A stretch of 64,000 nt of DNA, taken from Chitinophagales bacterium (lineage in GTDB: Bacteria > Bacteroidota > Bacteroidia > Chitinophagales > LD1). Position numbers and translations under genes: made by a program. Under the pieces are notes generated by a model. The model did no database searches, was not told the origin of the DNA, and was given only the letters and a program-made list of their open reading frames with translations. The stretch is from assembly GCA_026129525.1 (NCBI GenBank), contig JAHCHW010000004.1:62001-126000 (forward strand). The letters run 5' to 3'. Of the stretch, positions 26,021 through 36,770 are shown piece by piece; positions within the stretch are counted from its first letter, which is position 1; each line of letters opens with the position of its first letter.

Positions 26021-26053
26021 TCTTATCGGGGTAATTCTATTTTCGCGAAGGTA

Positions 26054-26392
26054 ATGAAGCGTTTTATTCTGCTACTTTTTGTTGTACTAGCTGCCTGTAA
26101 GCCCGATAAGCCCGCATTGCCCTCCGATGTGCTCCCAATCGAAAAAATGAAACTGATAATGGCAGATATACATATTGCCGACTCTGTTGCCGAAACCAAA
26201 CAACAAGGCGGTGAGGACGAAAAGAAGCTGACTGAAGCCTATTACAAACGCATTTATGAGTTGCATAAGGTAAGCGAGGAGCAATTTGTAAAAAGTTATC
26301 GCTTTTATGAAGACAATCCTGTTTGGCTCAATCTGCTTTACGAAGAAGTATTGAATGAGTTAAGCGCACGCACTTCGCATGTGAGTAAATAA
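26054..26392 (+). CDS. DUF4296 lipoprotein
   Basis: 112 residues. The start [20 protein letters not shown] is a lipoprotein signal peptide with lipobox LAAC (Cys at residue 15). The rest ([39 protein letters not shown]) fits DUF4296, a Bacteroidota-only family of unknown function. It is probably attached to a membrane facing the periplasm. The neighbours give no clue to its job. Confidence 0.85.
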   Translation: MKRFILLLFVVLAACKPDKPALPSDVLPIEKMKLIMADIHIADSVAETKQQGGEDEKKLTEAYYKRIYELHKVSEEQFVKSYRFYEDNPVWLNLLYEEVLNELSARTSHVSK

Positions 26393-26447
26393 CATTTTCG
26401 CTTCTTCCGTAAACCGATTTTATTTACAACCCAATAATTTGTACAGT

Positions 26448-27143
26448 ATGAATAAAGTAGTTGCCAATGCCGATGAAGCGGTAAAGGATATTCCCGACAA
26501 TGCCGTGCTTATGCTGGGCGGTTTTGGGTTATGCGGTATTCCCGAAAACAGCATTGCGGCTTTAATACGCAAAGGCGTAAAGGGGCTTACCTGTATTTCG
26601 AATAATGCAGGTGTTGATGATTTCGGAATAGGACTGATGCTGCAAACGCGCCAGGTAAAAAAAATGATTTCGAGCTATGTGGGCGAAAATGCCGAGTTCG
26701 AGCGGCAGTTGCTTTCAGGCGAATTGGAAGTAGAACTTATTCCGCAGGGAACACTCGCTACCCGTTGTATGATGGCGGGCTATGGCATTCCTGCATTTTT
26801 TACTCCGGCCGGTGTTGGAACCGAAATTGCCGAAGGAAAGGAAACCCGTGTTTTTGATGGCAAAGAGTATTTAATGGAGTACGCTTTTAAATCAGACTTT
26901 GCCATTGTAAAAGCATGGAAAGGCGATACGGCAGGTAATTTAATATACAGAGGTACTGCACGCAACTTTAACCCCATGATGGCAATGGCAGGAAAAATTA
27001 CTATTGCTGAAGTGGAAGAATTAGTGCCTGAAGGTGCGCTCGACCCCAATGAAATACACACCGCAGGCATTTTTGTAAACCGCATTTTTAAGGGCGAGAA
27101 GTACGAAAAACGTATTGAACAACGAACGGTTAGGAGAAGTTAA
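26448..27143 (+). CDS. scoA: Succinyl-CoA:3-oxoacid/acetate CoA-transferase subunit A
   Basis: 231 residues from the ATG at 26448 (a TTG three codons upstream is an alternative). Hallmarks are [18 protein letters not shown] near residue 22, [16 protein letters not shown], and [16 protein letters not shown] followed by the [19 protein letters not shown] stretch. It pairs with the B subunit that follows 33 bases later and carries the catalytic Glu. The complex moves CoA between succinyl-CoA and a 3-oxo acid such as acetoacetate, in ketone-body or branched-chain degradation. The exact acid used cannot be told from the sequence. Confidence 0.92.
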   Translation: MNKVVANADEAVKDIPDNAVLMLGGFGLCGIPENSIAALIRKGVKGLTCISNNAGVDDFGIGLMLQTRQVKKMISSYVGENAEFERQLLSGELEVELIPQGTLATRCMMAGYGIPAFFTPAGVGTEIAEGKETRVFDGKEYLMEYAFKSDFAIVKAWKGDTAGNLIYRGTARNFNPMMAMAGKITIAEVEELVPEGALDPNEIHTAGIFVNRIFKGEKYEKRIEQRTVRRS

Positions 27144-27176
27144 TCATTGTTCGTTTAAAAGTTAATTGTAAACAAT

Positions 27177-27833
27177 ATGGCACTTACTAAAGAGCAAATA
27201 GCACAACGAATTGCGAAGGAACTTAAGAATGGTTACTACGTTAATTTAGGTATCGGTATTCCAACATTGGTGGCAAACTATATTCCAAAAGGCATTGATG
27301 TGGTGCTTCAATCAGAGAATGGATTGCTTGGCATGGGACCTTTTCCTACCGAAGAGGAAGTAGATGCTGATTTCATTAATGCCGGAAAGCAAACTATTAC
27401 CACTTTGCCCGGCTCGGTAATTTTCGATTCGGCTTACAGCTTTGGGATGATTCGTTCGCAACGAATTGACCTTACTGTTTTGGGTGCCATGGAAGTGTCG
27501 CAAAACGGAGATATTGCCAACTGGAAAATTCCCGGCAAGTTAATTAAGGGAATGGGAGGCGCTATGGATTTGGTGGCATCTGCCAAAAACATTATTGTAA
27601 CCATGATGCAGACAAACCCCAAAGGCGAATCGAAACTACTACCTGAATGCACACTCCCGCTTACCGGAAAAAAATGCATTCAGCGTGTACTAACCGATTT
27701 GGGCTTTTATGAAATTAAGGACGGTGCTTTTCACCTCACCGAAATTGCCCCGGGCGTAACGGTTGATGAAGTAAAAGCTAAAACTGCGGGAAAACTGGTA
27801 GTAAGTGCAACATTGAAAACAATAGAAGTGTAG
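27177..27833 (+). CDS. scoB: Succinyl-CoA:3-oxoacid/acetate CoA-transferase subunit B
   Basis: 218 residues, the usual length. The VNLGIGIPTLVANYI stretch and the SENGLLGMGPFP motif, whose Glu forms the CoA thioester, are clear; GGAMDLVASAKNIIVTMMQ is the other conserved block. It works as the catalytic half of the enzyme with the upstream A subunit, in the cytoplasm. The gap of 33 bases and same direction fit one operon. Confidence 0.94.
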   Translation: MALTKEQIAQRIAKELKNGYYVNLGIGIPTLVANYIPKGIDVVLQSENGLLGMGPFPTEEEVDADFINAGKQTITTLPGSVIFDSAYSFGMIRSQRIDLTVLGAMEVSQNGDIANWKIPGKLIKGMGGAMDLVASAKNIIVTMMQTNPKGESKLLPECTLPLTGKKCIQRVLTDLGFYEIKDGAFHLTEIAPGVTVDEVKAKTAGKLVVSATLKTIEV

Positions 27834-28041
27834 TTGTATGTTTCTTAAGGTTTTCCGAAGTGGTTGATGCCGCAATGATTGCGGTTTTGTTGTTTGATGA
27901 TAAAAAGCCCCGATTTGCCTTCCTGCTGATAAACAAGCCGAAGGGCAGGAGCGAAGCCTAAAAAGTGTAACGATTCATAAGAACTTCGCAGCCTTCAACC
28001 CCTGTTCGATAAAGAAATTCTTCTTTCGCAAAAACTTTGCA

Positions 28042-28578
28042 ATGAATCAGCGCATCGAAAAACAATTCCGGCTATTAGAAACAGAAAGAACGCAATTGTT
28101 TCAAGAACTGAGAAAATATTCCGATGAGCTAATCAATAAAAAACCGGCACCCGAAAAATGGAGTGTGGCTGAAGTAATAGCACACCTCATAACCGCTGAA
28201 GAAATGTCGCTAAAGTATCTGCAAAAGAAAACGCTTGATACTTCGTTAGCTAAGCCCGAAAGTTTGAAAAATAAATTCCGATGGTTGTTGGTGAACATCG
28301 TTTTTACCTTCAACATAAAATTTAAAGCGCCCGAAATTGTAGAGCCGAGAACAGGTTATCAAACACTTGCCGAATTAGAAACCAAATGGAGCGAAGTAAG
28401 GCAAGGCATCTATGAAATACTTGACAAACTGAACGATAACGAAGTAAACTCCACGCTATGGAAACATGCCATAGCAGGCAAAATGAATATCTTTCACATG
28501 GTTGAATTTTTTAGTGTGCATTTCGGCAGGCACCGTTTGCAAATTGAGCGTACATTAAAAATTGTTGAGGGACAATAA
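28042..28578 (+). CDS. DinB-like four-helix protein
   Basis: 178 residues of mostly helical sequence. The pattern PAPEKWSVAEVIAHLITAEE near residue 35 and HMVEFFSVHFGRHRLQIER near the end are what the DinB/YfiT-like family has, including the His residues that bind a metal (HL and HxxxH-type). These proteins are often thiol-dependent S-transferases or have unknown roles. There is no signal peptide, so it is cytoplasmic. The neighbours are unrelated. Confidence 0.8.
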   Translation: MNQRIEKQFRLLETERTQLFQELRKYSDELINKKPAPEKWSVAEVIAHLITAEEMSLKYLQKKTLDTSLAKPESLKNKFRWLLVNIVFTFNIKFKAPEIVEPRTGYQTLAELETKWSEVRQGIYEILDKLNDNEVNSTLWKHAIAGKMNIFHMVEFFSVHFGRHRLQIERTLKIVEGQ

Positions 28579-28743
28579 AAGGATTCGGACGAATTTACCG
28601 TCTCAGTATTTGAAGTTATGAAGAATACGGGCTAAATTGCATCGCAGCGTTTGCAATATTTTTGTAATCCCCCGTTTCAGGTTAGCAGAGCAAGTAGAGC
28701 ATACATACGATTTGGTAGTGCGTATTTTGGTTAGCATGTGCAG

Positions 28744-28777
28744 GAAGCCCCGGAGCAATTCGGGGCTTCAGATTTTT
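28744..28777 (+). terminator. Rho-independent terminator
   Basis: GAAGCCCCG at 28744-28752 and CGGGGCTTC at 28761-28769 form a perfect 9-bp stem with an 8-base loop, followed by AGATTTTT. It lies 165 bases behind the DinB-like gene and ends 23 bases before the next ATG at 28801, so it may serve the former or act as an attenuator of the latter. Confidence 0.8.
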
Positions 28778-28800
28778 ACTACTTTCGGTATTAATCCGCT

Positions 28801-29103
28801 ATGCAAGTTTATGCCACTTTAGTAGAAGCTATTAACGCGTTACGAGCTAAAGGCTACAACCGCGACTTTAACTTGCGCCAAGACTGTATTGAATGCTCCC
28901 AAAGCGGGGCGCAACTTTCTGCTGCTGATTTTGAAATTACTGAAACATACCACTTTGACGGCAGCACCGATGTGGACGATGAAGTAGTGCTTTACGCTAT
29001 TGAATCCAAAACCGGTTTGAAAGGAATACTGGTAAATGCATTCGGCATATACTCCGACTCCGCATCCGATGAGTTGATAGCCAAAATTCGGTTTCGCAAA
29101 TAA
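28801..29103 (+). CDS. Small conserved Bacteroidota protein (misannotated PRPP synthetase family)
   Basis: 100 residues without signal peptide. The pattern YATLVEAINALRAKGYNRDF, then LRQDCIEC, FEITETYHFDGSTDVDDE and LKGILVNAFGIYSD, is a family common in Bacteroidota that databases often call phosphoribosylpyrophosphate synthetase. No PRPP-binding motif is present, so that name should not be trusted. Two Cys (CIEC) could bind a metal. The gene stands alone. Function unknown. Confidence 0.8.
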   Translation: MQVYATLVEAINALRAKGYNRDFNLRQDCIECSQSGAQLSAADFEITETYHFDGSTDVDDEVVLYAIESKTGLKGILVNAFGIYSDSASDELIAKIRFRK

Positions 29104-29112
29104 GTAATTATG

Positions 29113-29145
29113 TTTAGCGCATAAATGTTCATGAGAATAGATTTG
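29113..29145 (+). promoter_or_regulatory. Candidate promoter for the CPBP protease gene
   Basis: TAGATTTG at 29138-29145 matches the Bacteroidota TAnnTTTG -7 box, and TTTA at 29113-29116 lies 21 bases before it, near the usual -33 spacing. The ATG follows at 29214, leaving a leader of about 60 bases. Confidence 0.4.
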
Positions 29146-29213
29146 TGTCCTCTGATGATTACGAACTGCTTACGGGCATTCTATGTGTTCGCTGAAAAAC
29201 CAATTCTATCCGC

Positions 29214-30161
29214 ATGAAACTTCCACCCTTCAAAGGTTATCCGCTTATACTCAGAATAGTGCTCATGTTTTCGCTGCTTGTAGTGTTCATGAGCGTAGCA
29301 TCGTATGCGGCATTTCTTTCCATACATAGTTTGTTCGGAGTAGAAAAACCCGAGGAAGTGGTAAAAGGCATTTTTACCTCTGCAACCGATCGCTACGCCT
29401 TTTTGTATGTGCAGGCAATAAGTTCGCTTGGTGGTTTTTTACTGGCAGCACTTGCCTTCTCGGTACTCGAATCTTTTTCACCGGCAAAACATCTTCGCTT
29501 AAATGTGTTACCCTCCTTGCTCATGCTGGTGTTGGCAGTGGCGGCAGTTATCATTGTCCAGTTTTTTGTGGAGTTTTTGGTAGAGGTAAACAGCAAACTG
29601 CCGTTGCCCGCAGGATTAGGCAACATTGATGAACATCAAAAGGAAATTGAAGAACTCACCAAGCGTTTGCTTGACTTTAAAGACTTGCCTACGCTGCTTG
29701 TTACAAGCATTGTAATGGCAGTAATTCCGGCAGTTTCCGAGGAGTTTTTCTTTCGCGGGTTGCTTTTAGGCGATATGCTCAAAAGTCGTTTCCATCCTGT
29801 TATCTCCATTGTGCTTTCAGGTTTGTTTTTTGCGGTATTTCATTTTGAGTTTAACAACACATTGGCAATTTGGGTACTTGGCTCCTTTTTGGGCTACCTC
29901 TATTACGTTTCCGGGAGTTTATGGCTGCCCATAGCGGCACATTTCATCAATAATTTTTTTGCGGTGCTGTTAAAGTATCTGTTCAACATCGGAGTGCTTT
30001 CTTCCGATTTGGCAGAGGCTTCATCGCCCTGGTATCTCACACTTGCTTCGGTAATTTTATTTTCGGGATGCGCTTACTTGTTTTACCGCTGGCGAAAACC
30101 CGATGATTTTTACGAGCCTGAATATGAAACCGAAGTAACCGAACATGCTGATGAAGAATAA
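29214..30161 (+). CDS. CPBP-family intramembrane glutamic endopeptidase
   Basis: 315 residues with about seven or eight hydrophobic segments. The three CPBP (Rce1/Abi) motifs are present: EEFFFRGLLLGDML near residue 188 (EExxxR), FFAVFHFEFNN near 216 (FxxxH) and AAHFINNFFAV (HxxxN). Members cleave CAAX-like or other membrane proteins, but the target is usually unknown in bacteria. There is a 50-residue tail after the last helix, ending acidic (EVTEHADEE). Inner-membrane location is certain from the helices. Confidence 0.9.
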   Translation: MKLPPFKGYPLILRIVLMFSLLVVFMSVASYAAFLSIHSLFGVEKPEEVVKGIFTSATDRYAFLYVQAISSLGGFLLAALAFSVLESFSPAKHLRLNVLPSLLMLVLAVAAVIIVQFFVEFLVEVNSKLPLPAGLGNIDEHQKEIEELTKRLLDFKDLPTLLVTSIVMAVIPAVSEEFFFRGLLLGDMLKSRFHPVISIVLSGLFFAVFHFEFNNTLAIWVLGSFLGYLYYVSGSLWLPIAAHFINNFFAVLLKYLFNIGVLSSDLAEASSPWYLTLASVILFSGCAYLFYRWRKPDDFYEPEYETEVTEHADEE

Positions 30162-30180
30162 ACCGGTTGTATTAAAAATC

Positions 30181-30254
30181 GCATTTCAACTTAAATTTCA
30201 ATAAATGAAATGCCATGATTCAGAATCACAAACAGACATAAATGTATAATCATG
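30181..30254. repeat. Two short inverted repeats behind the CPBP gene
   Basis: GCATTTCA (30181-30188) pairs with TGAAATGC (30206-30213), and CCATGATT (30213-30220) with AATCATGG (30247-30254). They lie in the 132-base spacer before cdsA. No T-run follows, so terminator function is not shown. Confidence 0.35.
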
Positions 30255-30293
30255 GACATTCCATCTGACCGCTAAAAATCAAATTATATACAG

Positions 30294-31226
30294 ATGAAAA
30301 ACTTAGTTACACGTGCCGCTTCGGGGTTTGTATTTGCAGTAGTAATGATTGGCGGAATTATGTGGCATCCGCTGTCGTTTTTGGCGGTGATGTCGGTGGT
30401 GCTAATTGGCACGCTGAACGAGTATTACAACATTACCTCCGAGCGCAGAGAACATTCTTCGTATTTCCTATCCAAAAAATGGTCGCTGATCACCATCTTC
30501 TTTGTGGTATATGTAATTTCTTTTTTGCTTTCATCGGAACCGGTGCGCGCCATGCCCGATATTTCCAATCCGCTAAAAGCACTTTTTCAGGTATTGCTCA
30601 TGCAGCGCGATTCAGCTTTAGCGCTTAATGTGCTGGTGCCAATTCTCATTTTCAAACTGTTCTTTATTGAGTTGTTCACCAAAAACCGGAAGCCATTTGA
30701 AAACATCGGATGGAACGTAATTGCAGTAATGTATGTGTTGGTGCCTATGATACTTACCAACAAGCTGTTTTTCGATAAAGGACCATTGTTTTTGGTGGCG
30801 CTTTTCGGTATTGTGTGGTTTTACGATTCTGCTTGTTACTCTTACGGCTCTCTGTTTGGTAAGCGAAAATTGTTTGAGCGGGTTTCGCCTAAAAAAACGC
30901 TTGAAGGTTTTATTGGCGGTGTAGTTACCACTTTGATTGCTTCGTGGTTTCTTCATCTCATTCCCGGGTTAGATATACTTTCGAAACCAGAATGGGTAAT
31001 ACTTACTGTTGTATTGATATTTGGCGCTACCGTGGGCGACTTGGTTGAATCGTTGCTTAAGCGCAGCCTCAGCATAAAAGACTCCGGCTCGTTTATGCCC
31101 GGGCATGGCGGTTTTTTAGACAGGTTCGATGCCTATTTGTTTTCTATCCCTTTTGTTGCTTTAATGCTTTGGATATTTACACAGGCAAACAACCTTATGT
31201 TGTTGATGGATTATGTAAACCGGTAA
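30294..31226 (+). CDS. cdsA: Phosphatidate cytidylyltransferase
   Basis: 310 residues with eight or so membrane segments. The family signature near the end is clear: SLLKRSLSIKDSG followed by PGHGGFLDRFDAYLF, with the Asp residues that hold Mg. CdsA makes CDP-diacylglycerol from phosphatidic acid and CTP in the inner membrane, the entry to phosphatidylethanolamine and other phospholipids. It is followed 80 bases later by a phosphatidylserine decarboxylase gene on the same strand, so both belong to phospholipid synthesis. Confidence 0.95.
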   Translation: MKNLVTRAASGFVFAVVMIGGIMWHPLSFLAVMSVVLIGTLNEYYNITSERREHSSYFLSKKWSLITIFFVVYVISFLLSSEPVRAMPDISNPLKALFQVLLMQRDSALALNVLVPILIFKLFFIELFTKNRKPFENIGWNVIAVMYVLVPMILTNKLFFDKGPLFLVALFGIVWFYDSACYSYGSLFGKRKLFERVSPKKTLEGFIGGVVTTLIASWFLHLIPGLDILSKPEWVILTVVLIFGATVGDLVESLLKRSLSIKDSGSFMPGHGGFLDRFDAYLFSIPFVALMLWIFTQANNLMLLMDYVNR

Positions 31227-31306
31227 ACTTGCTTTGAATAAAGCGGCTTGTTTTCGGTTTTCACTAATTGGTATATGTTTGCCGACTTCTTGTTTGAAAA
31301 ACTGCT

Positions 31307-31990
31307 ATGAAGAAAAAGGTAAAGATTCACCGCGAAGGGCATAAAATACTTTTCGTTTCAGGGATCATCCTTCTAGCCCTTAATGCTGTTGTGGCTTTTT
31401 ATTTCCGCAACATTACCGTTTACTATATCACGGGTGGTGTATCGCTTGTGGTACTGTTGGCGTTCGCCTCTTTTTTTCGTATTCCTTACCGCAATTTTTT
31501 TGAAAGCGATAACCATATTGTTGCTCCTGCTGATGGGCGGGTTGTGGTAATTGAGGAAGTACACGAAAACGAATATTTTAAAGATAAGCGCATACAGGTT
31601 TCCATTTTTATGTCGCCTGCCAACGTTCACGTTAATCGCAGCCCCATTAGCGGAGTGGTTAAATATCAGAAATATCATCCGGGAAAATATCTGGTGGCAT
31701 GGCATCCGAAATCGTCCGAAAAAAATGAACGCAACACCATTGTGTTGGAACACGATGAAAGCGATGCTGAAATTTTAGTGCGCCAAATTGCCGGCAAGCT
31801 TGCGCGCAAAATACGCTGGTATTTAAATGAAGGTGACGAAGTTCAGCAGAATGCTGAATTGGGCTTCATTAAATTTGGCTCGCGGGTGGACTTGTTTCTA
31901 CCCCTCGGAACAAAAATTGAAGTGGGATTAAAACAAAAAGTAAAAGGCGGAATTACCGTAATTGGCACTTTACCCGATGCCGATGAATAA
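31307..31990 (+). CDS. psd: Phosphatidylserine decarboxylase proenzyme, archaeal-like short type
   Basis: 227 residues. Two N-terminal membrane segments (about 13-52) are followed by the decarboxylase domain: DGRVVVIEEV near residue 77, IFMSPANVHVNRSP, and LGFIKFGSRVDLFLP near residue 187. The Gly-Ser in FGSRVDL is where these proenzymes cut themselves to create the pyruvoyl group. The enzyme makes phosphatidylethanolamine at the inner membrane. The length fits the short group without a long N-terminal extension. It lies directly downstream of cdsA. Confidence 0.92.
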   Translation: MKKKVKIHREGHKILFVSGIILLALNAVVAFYFRNITVYYITGGVSLVVLLAFASFFRIPYRNFFESDNHIVAPADGRVVVIEEVHENEYFKDKRIQVSIFMSPANVHVNRSPISGVVKYQKYHPGKYLVAWHPKSSEKNERNTIVLEHDESDAEILVRQIAGKLARKIRWYLNEGDEVQQNAELGFIKFGSRVDLFLPLGTKIEVGLKQKVKGGITVIGTLPDADE

Positions 31991-32084
31991 ACGTTAAACT
32001 TCCGAAAAAGTAGTTAACAAATACGGCAGTGTAATAAACTGGCATTTATTTCGACCATAGAGAAAAAAATTAAAAACCATACAC

Positions 32085-32474
32085 ATGAAAAAAGCAGCAA
32101 TCATTTTAAGTTTTGTAGCGTTCGCATTTGCAGCAAATGCACAAGCAAGCGCATCAGTTCAAACAGCTACACCGGTTATGAAAGTAGATGCCGGCACACC
32201 GGCAACTGAAACCGCCACTACTACCGATGGCAGTACCGAAGGCAACGAAAAGAAAGCCTGTTGTAAAGAAGGGTCAAAACAAGGCAAGGCTTGTTGCGAT
32301 AAAAAATCGAAAGCAAGCGGTTGCAGCAAAAGCGGACAGGCAAGCGGCACAGCCGAAGCCAAAGCTTGTTGCAAAAACGGAAGCACCACACAAGCCTGCG
32401 CTCATCATGGCGGCAGTTCTGAACACAAAGGTTGCAGCCACGGTGCTACAGAGCAGAAAAAAGAAGAGAAATAG
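32085..32474 (+). CDS. Small exported Cys/His/Lys-rich protein
   Basis: 129 residues. Signal peptide about 1-19 (ANAQA). A Thr/Ala-rich spacer is followed by a Lys/Gly/Ser-rich region with five Cys groups: KKACCKEGSK, KACCDKKSK, SGCSKS, KACCKNGS, and ACAHHGG / KGCSHG with His pairs. The spacing suggests metal binding (copper or zinc) or disulfide links in the periplasm or outside. No named family is recognised. The neighbours (psd and eno) are unrelated. A convergent terminator follows. Confidence 0.7.
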   Translation: MKKAAIILSFVAFAFAANAQASASVQTATPVMKVDAGTPATETATTTDGSTEGNEKKACCKEGSKQGKACCDKKSKASGCSKSGQASGTAEAKACCKNGSTTQACAHHGGSSEHKGCSHGATEQKKEEK

Positions 32475-32500
32475 TTTAGTGAATTTGATTCCATACAAAC

Positions 32501-32535
32501 AAAAAACACCCGCAAATTTTGCGGGTGTTTTTTGT
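32501..32535. terminator. Bidirectional terminator between the Cys-rich gene and eno
   Basis: AACACCCGCAAA (32505-32516) and TTTGCGGGTGTT (32518-32529) form a perfect 12-bp stem around a tiny loop, with A-runs before and T-runs after. It can serve both converging genes. Confidence 0.9.
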
Positions 32536-32558
32536 TTGCAATGTAGCGTGAAAACTAT

Positions 32559-34626
<2,068 letters not shown>

Positions 34627-34765
34627 ACAGTTTGTGGTTTGTTTTATTAAACGGAAAATACCAAGCCGTGTTTTTATTTACAAGTACTTTTTAACACTTA
34701 AACGCAACACTGTACACTATTAAATGTTGGCTGTTTGCAACCATTGGAACCAATATATTTACCGC

Positions 34766-36166
34766 ATGAACTACAAAAAGATAGATGCTGACGATTTACT
34801 TTTTTTCAAAAACTCTGTTGGCGATGCACATGTGTTTACCGATGAAATATCTCTCGAAAAATACAGTCGCGATGAAACCGATGGTGTGCAGTTTCCACCG
34901 GAAGTTGTAGTAAAGCCGCGCACAGCCCAGGAAGTTTCAAACATTTTGAAATACTGTAACGAGAATCGTATTCCTGTTTCGCCACGCGCAGCCGGTACAG
35001 GGCTAAGCGCCAACAGCCTTTGTGTGCATGGCGGGGTAATGCTCAGTATTGAACGTTTTAATGAAATTCTGAAAATTGATGAGCGTAGTTTGCAGGTAAT
35101 GGTAGAACCCGGTGTAATTACCGAAGCATTGCAAAATACCTTGCAGGAAATGGGATTGTTTTATCCGGTTGACCCATCGAGCCGCGGAAGCAGTTTTATT
35201 GGCGGCAATGTTGCCTGCAATAGTGGCGGACCGCGCGCGGTTAAATACGGGGTAGTAAAAGATTTTGTGCTGAACCTCGAAGTGGTGTTGCCCAACGGAG
35301 AAATAATGTGGACAGGAGCTAACACTCTAAAAAACTCTACCGGCTACAACTTTACACAGCTTTTTGTAGGTAGCGAAGGAACTCTTGGTATTGTAACGAA
35401 ACTTGTTCTCAAGCTATTACCCTATCCAAAATACAATAATGTAATGTTAGCGCCTTTCAAAAGCATGGACGATGCCGGTGCTGCCGTAAGTGCGGTTTTT
35501 AGGGCAGGGATTATTCCTTCGTGCATAGAGTTTATGGAGCGCGAAGCCATTGTATATGTAATGAATTTTTTGGGCGATGTAACGGTTCCCTTAGCCGATG
35601 ACACGCAGGCAACGCTTTTAATTGAAGTGGACGGCAACGATTTGGAGGTGATACAGAAAGATTGCGAAAAAATTTACGAAGTACTCACCCAATTTGATGT
35701 GGGCGAAATTCTTTTTGCCGACAGCGATGCACAAAAAACCGACCTGTGGCGCATGCGAAGAAACATAGCCTATGCCGTAAAAAAAACCAACATGACTGTG
35801 GAGGAAGATACCGTGGTTCCCCGCGCTGATTTACCCGAATTGCTGAAGCACATAAAAGAAGTAGGAAAGAATTACAACTTCCGAAGCGTGTGCTACGGAC
35901 ATGCAGGCGATGGCAACGTACACGTTCGTATTCTTAAAGACCAGCTAAGTGATGACTACTGGAAAAACGAAGTGCCGAAAGGAATACGCGAAATTTTTAA
36001 AAAGGTGGTGGAGTTAGGCGGCACCATTTCGGGCGAACATGGCATAGGCTGGATTCAGATTCCGTACATGGATATTAAATTCCGCGAATCACATTTAGAA
36101 CTGATGCGCGGGGTAAAAAAAGTTTTCGACCCTAACAACATTCTTAATCCGGGGAAAATTTTTTAG
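34766..36166 (+). CDS. FAD-binding oxidase, GlcD / D-lactate dehydrogenase type
   Basis: 466 residues from the ATG at 34766. The FAD-binding PCMH-type domain is shown by PRAAGTGLSANSLCVHGGVM and FIGGNVACNSGGPRAVKYG, then YNFTQLFVGSEGTLGIVTKLVLKL; the C-terminal half has YGHAGDGNVHVRIL and closes with GTISGEHGIGW and FDPNNILNPGKIF. These are the hallmarks of the glycolate oxidase GlcD / D-lactate dehydrogenase group, which oxidises a 2-hydroxy acid and passes electrons on. The exact acid cannot be read from sequence. No GlcE/GlcF gene is nearby. Confidence 0.9.
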   Translation: MNYKKIDADDLLFFKNSVGDAHVFTDEISLEKYSRDETDGVQFPPEVVVKPRTAQEVSNILKYCNENRIPVSPRAAGTGLSANSLCVHGGVMLSIERFNEILKIDERSLQVMVEPGVITEALQNTLQEMGLFYPVDPSSRGSSFIGGNVACNSGGPRAVKYGVVKDFVLNLEVVLPNGEIMWTGANTLKNSTGYNFTQLFVGSEGTLGIVTKLVLKLLPYPKYNNVMLAPFKSMDDAGAAVSAVFRAGIIPSCIEFMEREAIVYVMNFLGDVTVPLADDTQATLLIEVDGNDLEVIQKDCEKIYEVLTQFDVGEILFADSDAQKTDLWRMRRNIAYAVKKTNMTVEEDTVVPRADLPELLKHIKEVGKNYNFRSVCYGHAGDGNVHVRILKDQLSDDYWKNEVPKGIREIFKKVVELGGTISGEHGIGWIQIPYMDIKFRESHLELMRGVKKVFDPNNILNPGKIF

Positions 36167-36351
36167 CACGTATAGTTAAACTGCATGCTTATGGAATTTT
36201 CTTCAACGCTACATCTGTTTATTGTTCGAAAAAGCGAAGTGCTTAATCAAGTAGCCACACTGTAAGAAAATGTAAATTGAGGCTTTTGGGTTTAGCAGGT
36301 TATTTTGATATTTGAAGCGCGTAAATTGTTAACCATTAAATACAACACACC

Positions 36352-36657
36352 ATGAAAAACGTAAGTCTTTTAACGATGGCGGCAGCCTTATGCATGCTTT
36401 TTAACTCCTGTAAAAAGTGCAGCGATTGCGAACTGGAATGTCGTTCCTGTACTAAAGTAGGATTTACACCGGTAACCGTTTGTAGGAACGCCAATGAATC
36501 TATTACGGCCGTAACTGCTTCGTACACTGCCAGCGGTTACGATTGCACTACAGAAGTAAACGACAACCAAAAAGTATGCACCAGCGGCTTGTTCTTCCGC
36601 CTGCGCCATGATAGCAATGTAAAAGAAAAAGAAGATGCAGGTTACAAGTGTAACTAA
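36352..36657 (+). CDS. Small Cys-rich lipoprotein
   Basis: 101 residues. Lipoprotein signal with lipobox LFNSC (Cys at residue 20). The mature part starts CKKCSDCELECRSCTKVG, a dense Cys cluster, with further Cys at CRN, DCTTE and VCTS. It could bind metal or hold disulfides in the periplasm or at the outer membrane. No family is recognised. A strong terminator follows at 36682. Confidence 0.65.
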   Translation: MKNVSLLTMAAALCMLFNSCKKCSDCELECRSCTKVGFTPVTVCRNANESITAVTASYTASGYDCTTEVNDNQKVCTSGLFFRLRHDSNVKEKEDAGYKCN

Positions 36658-36681
36658 GCCTTAACAAAAGCTAACACTAAT

Positions 36682-36719
36682 ATGCCCCGGTAAACCGTTT
36701 GCCGGGGCATTTGTTTTTT
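36682..36719 (+). terminator. Rho-independent terminator
   Basis: ATGCCCCGG (36682-36690) and CCGGGGCAT (36702-36710) pair perfectly with an 11-base loop, followed by TTGTTTTTT. It ends the Cys-rich lipoprotein gene. Confidence 0.9.
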
Positions 36720-36770
36720 AAGTGTCAAATAAGTTTATCGTATTTTCGTTTTGCCGTAAACTACAGTGGC

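Noticed and set aside
28637-28822. 61-residue ORF
   Set aside because: It runs through the terminator at 28744-28777 and into the next gene; no family or signal.
28801-29103. Phosphoribosylpyrophosphate synthetase
   Set aside because: Common database name for this small family, but it lacks PRPP-synthase motifs and has only 100 residues.
36699-36770. Longer start for the barrel protein
   Set aside because: The TTG at 36699 lies inside a terminator stem; the GTG at 36771 gives a clean signal peptide.
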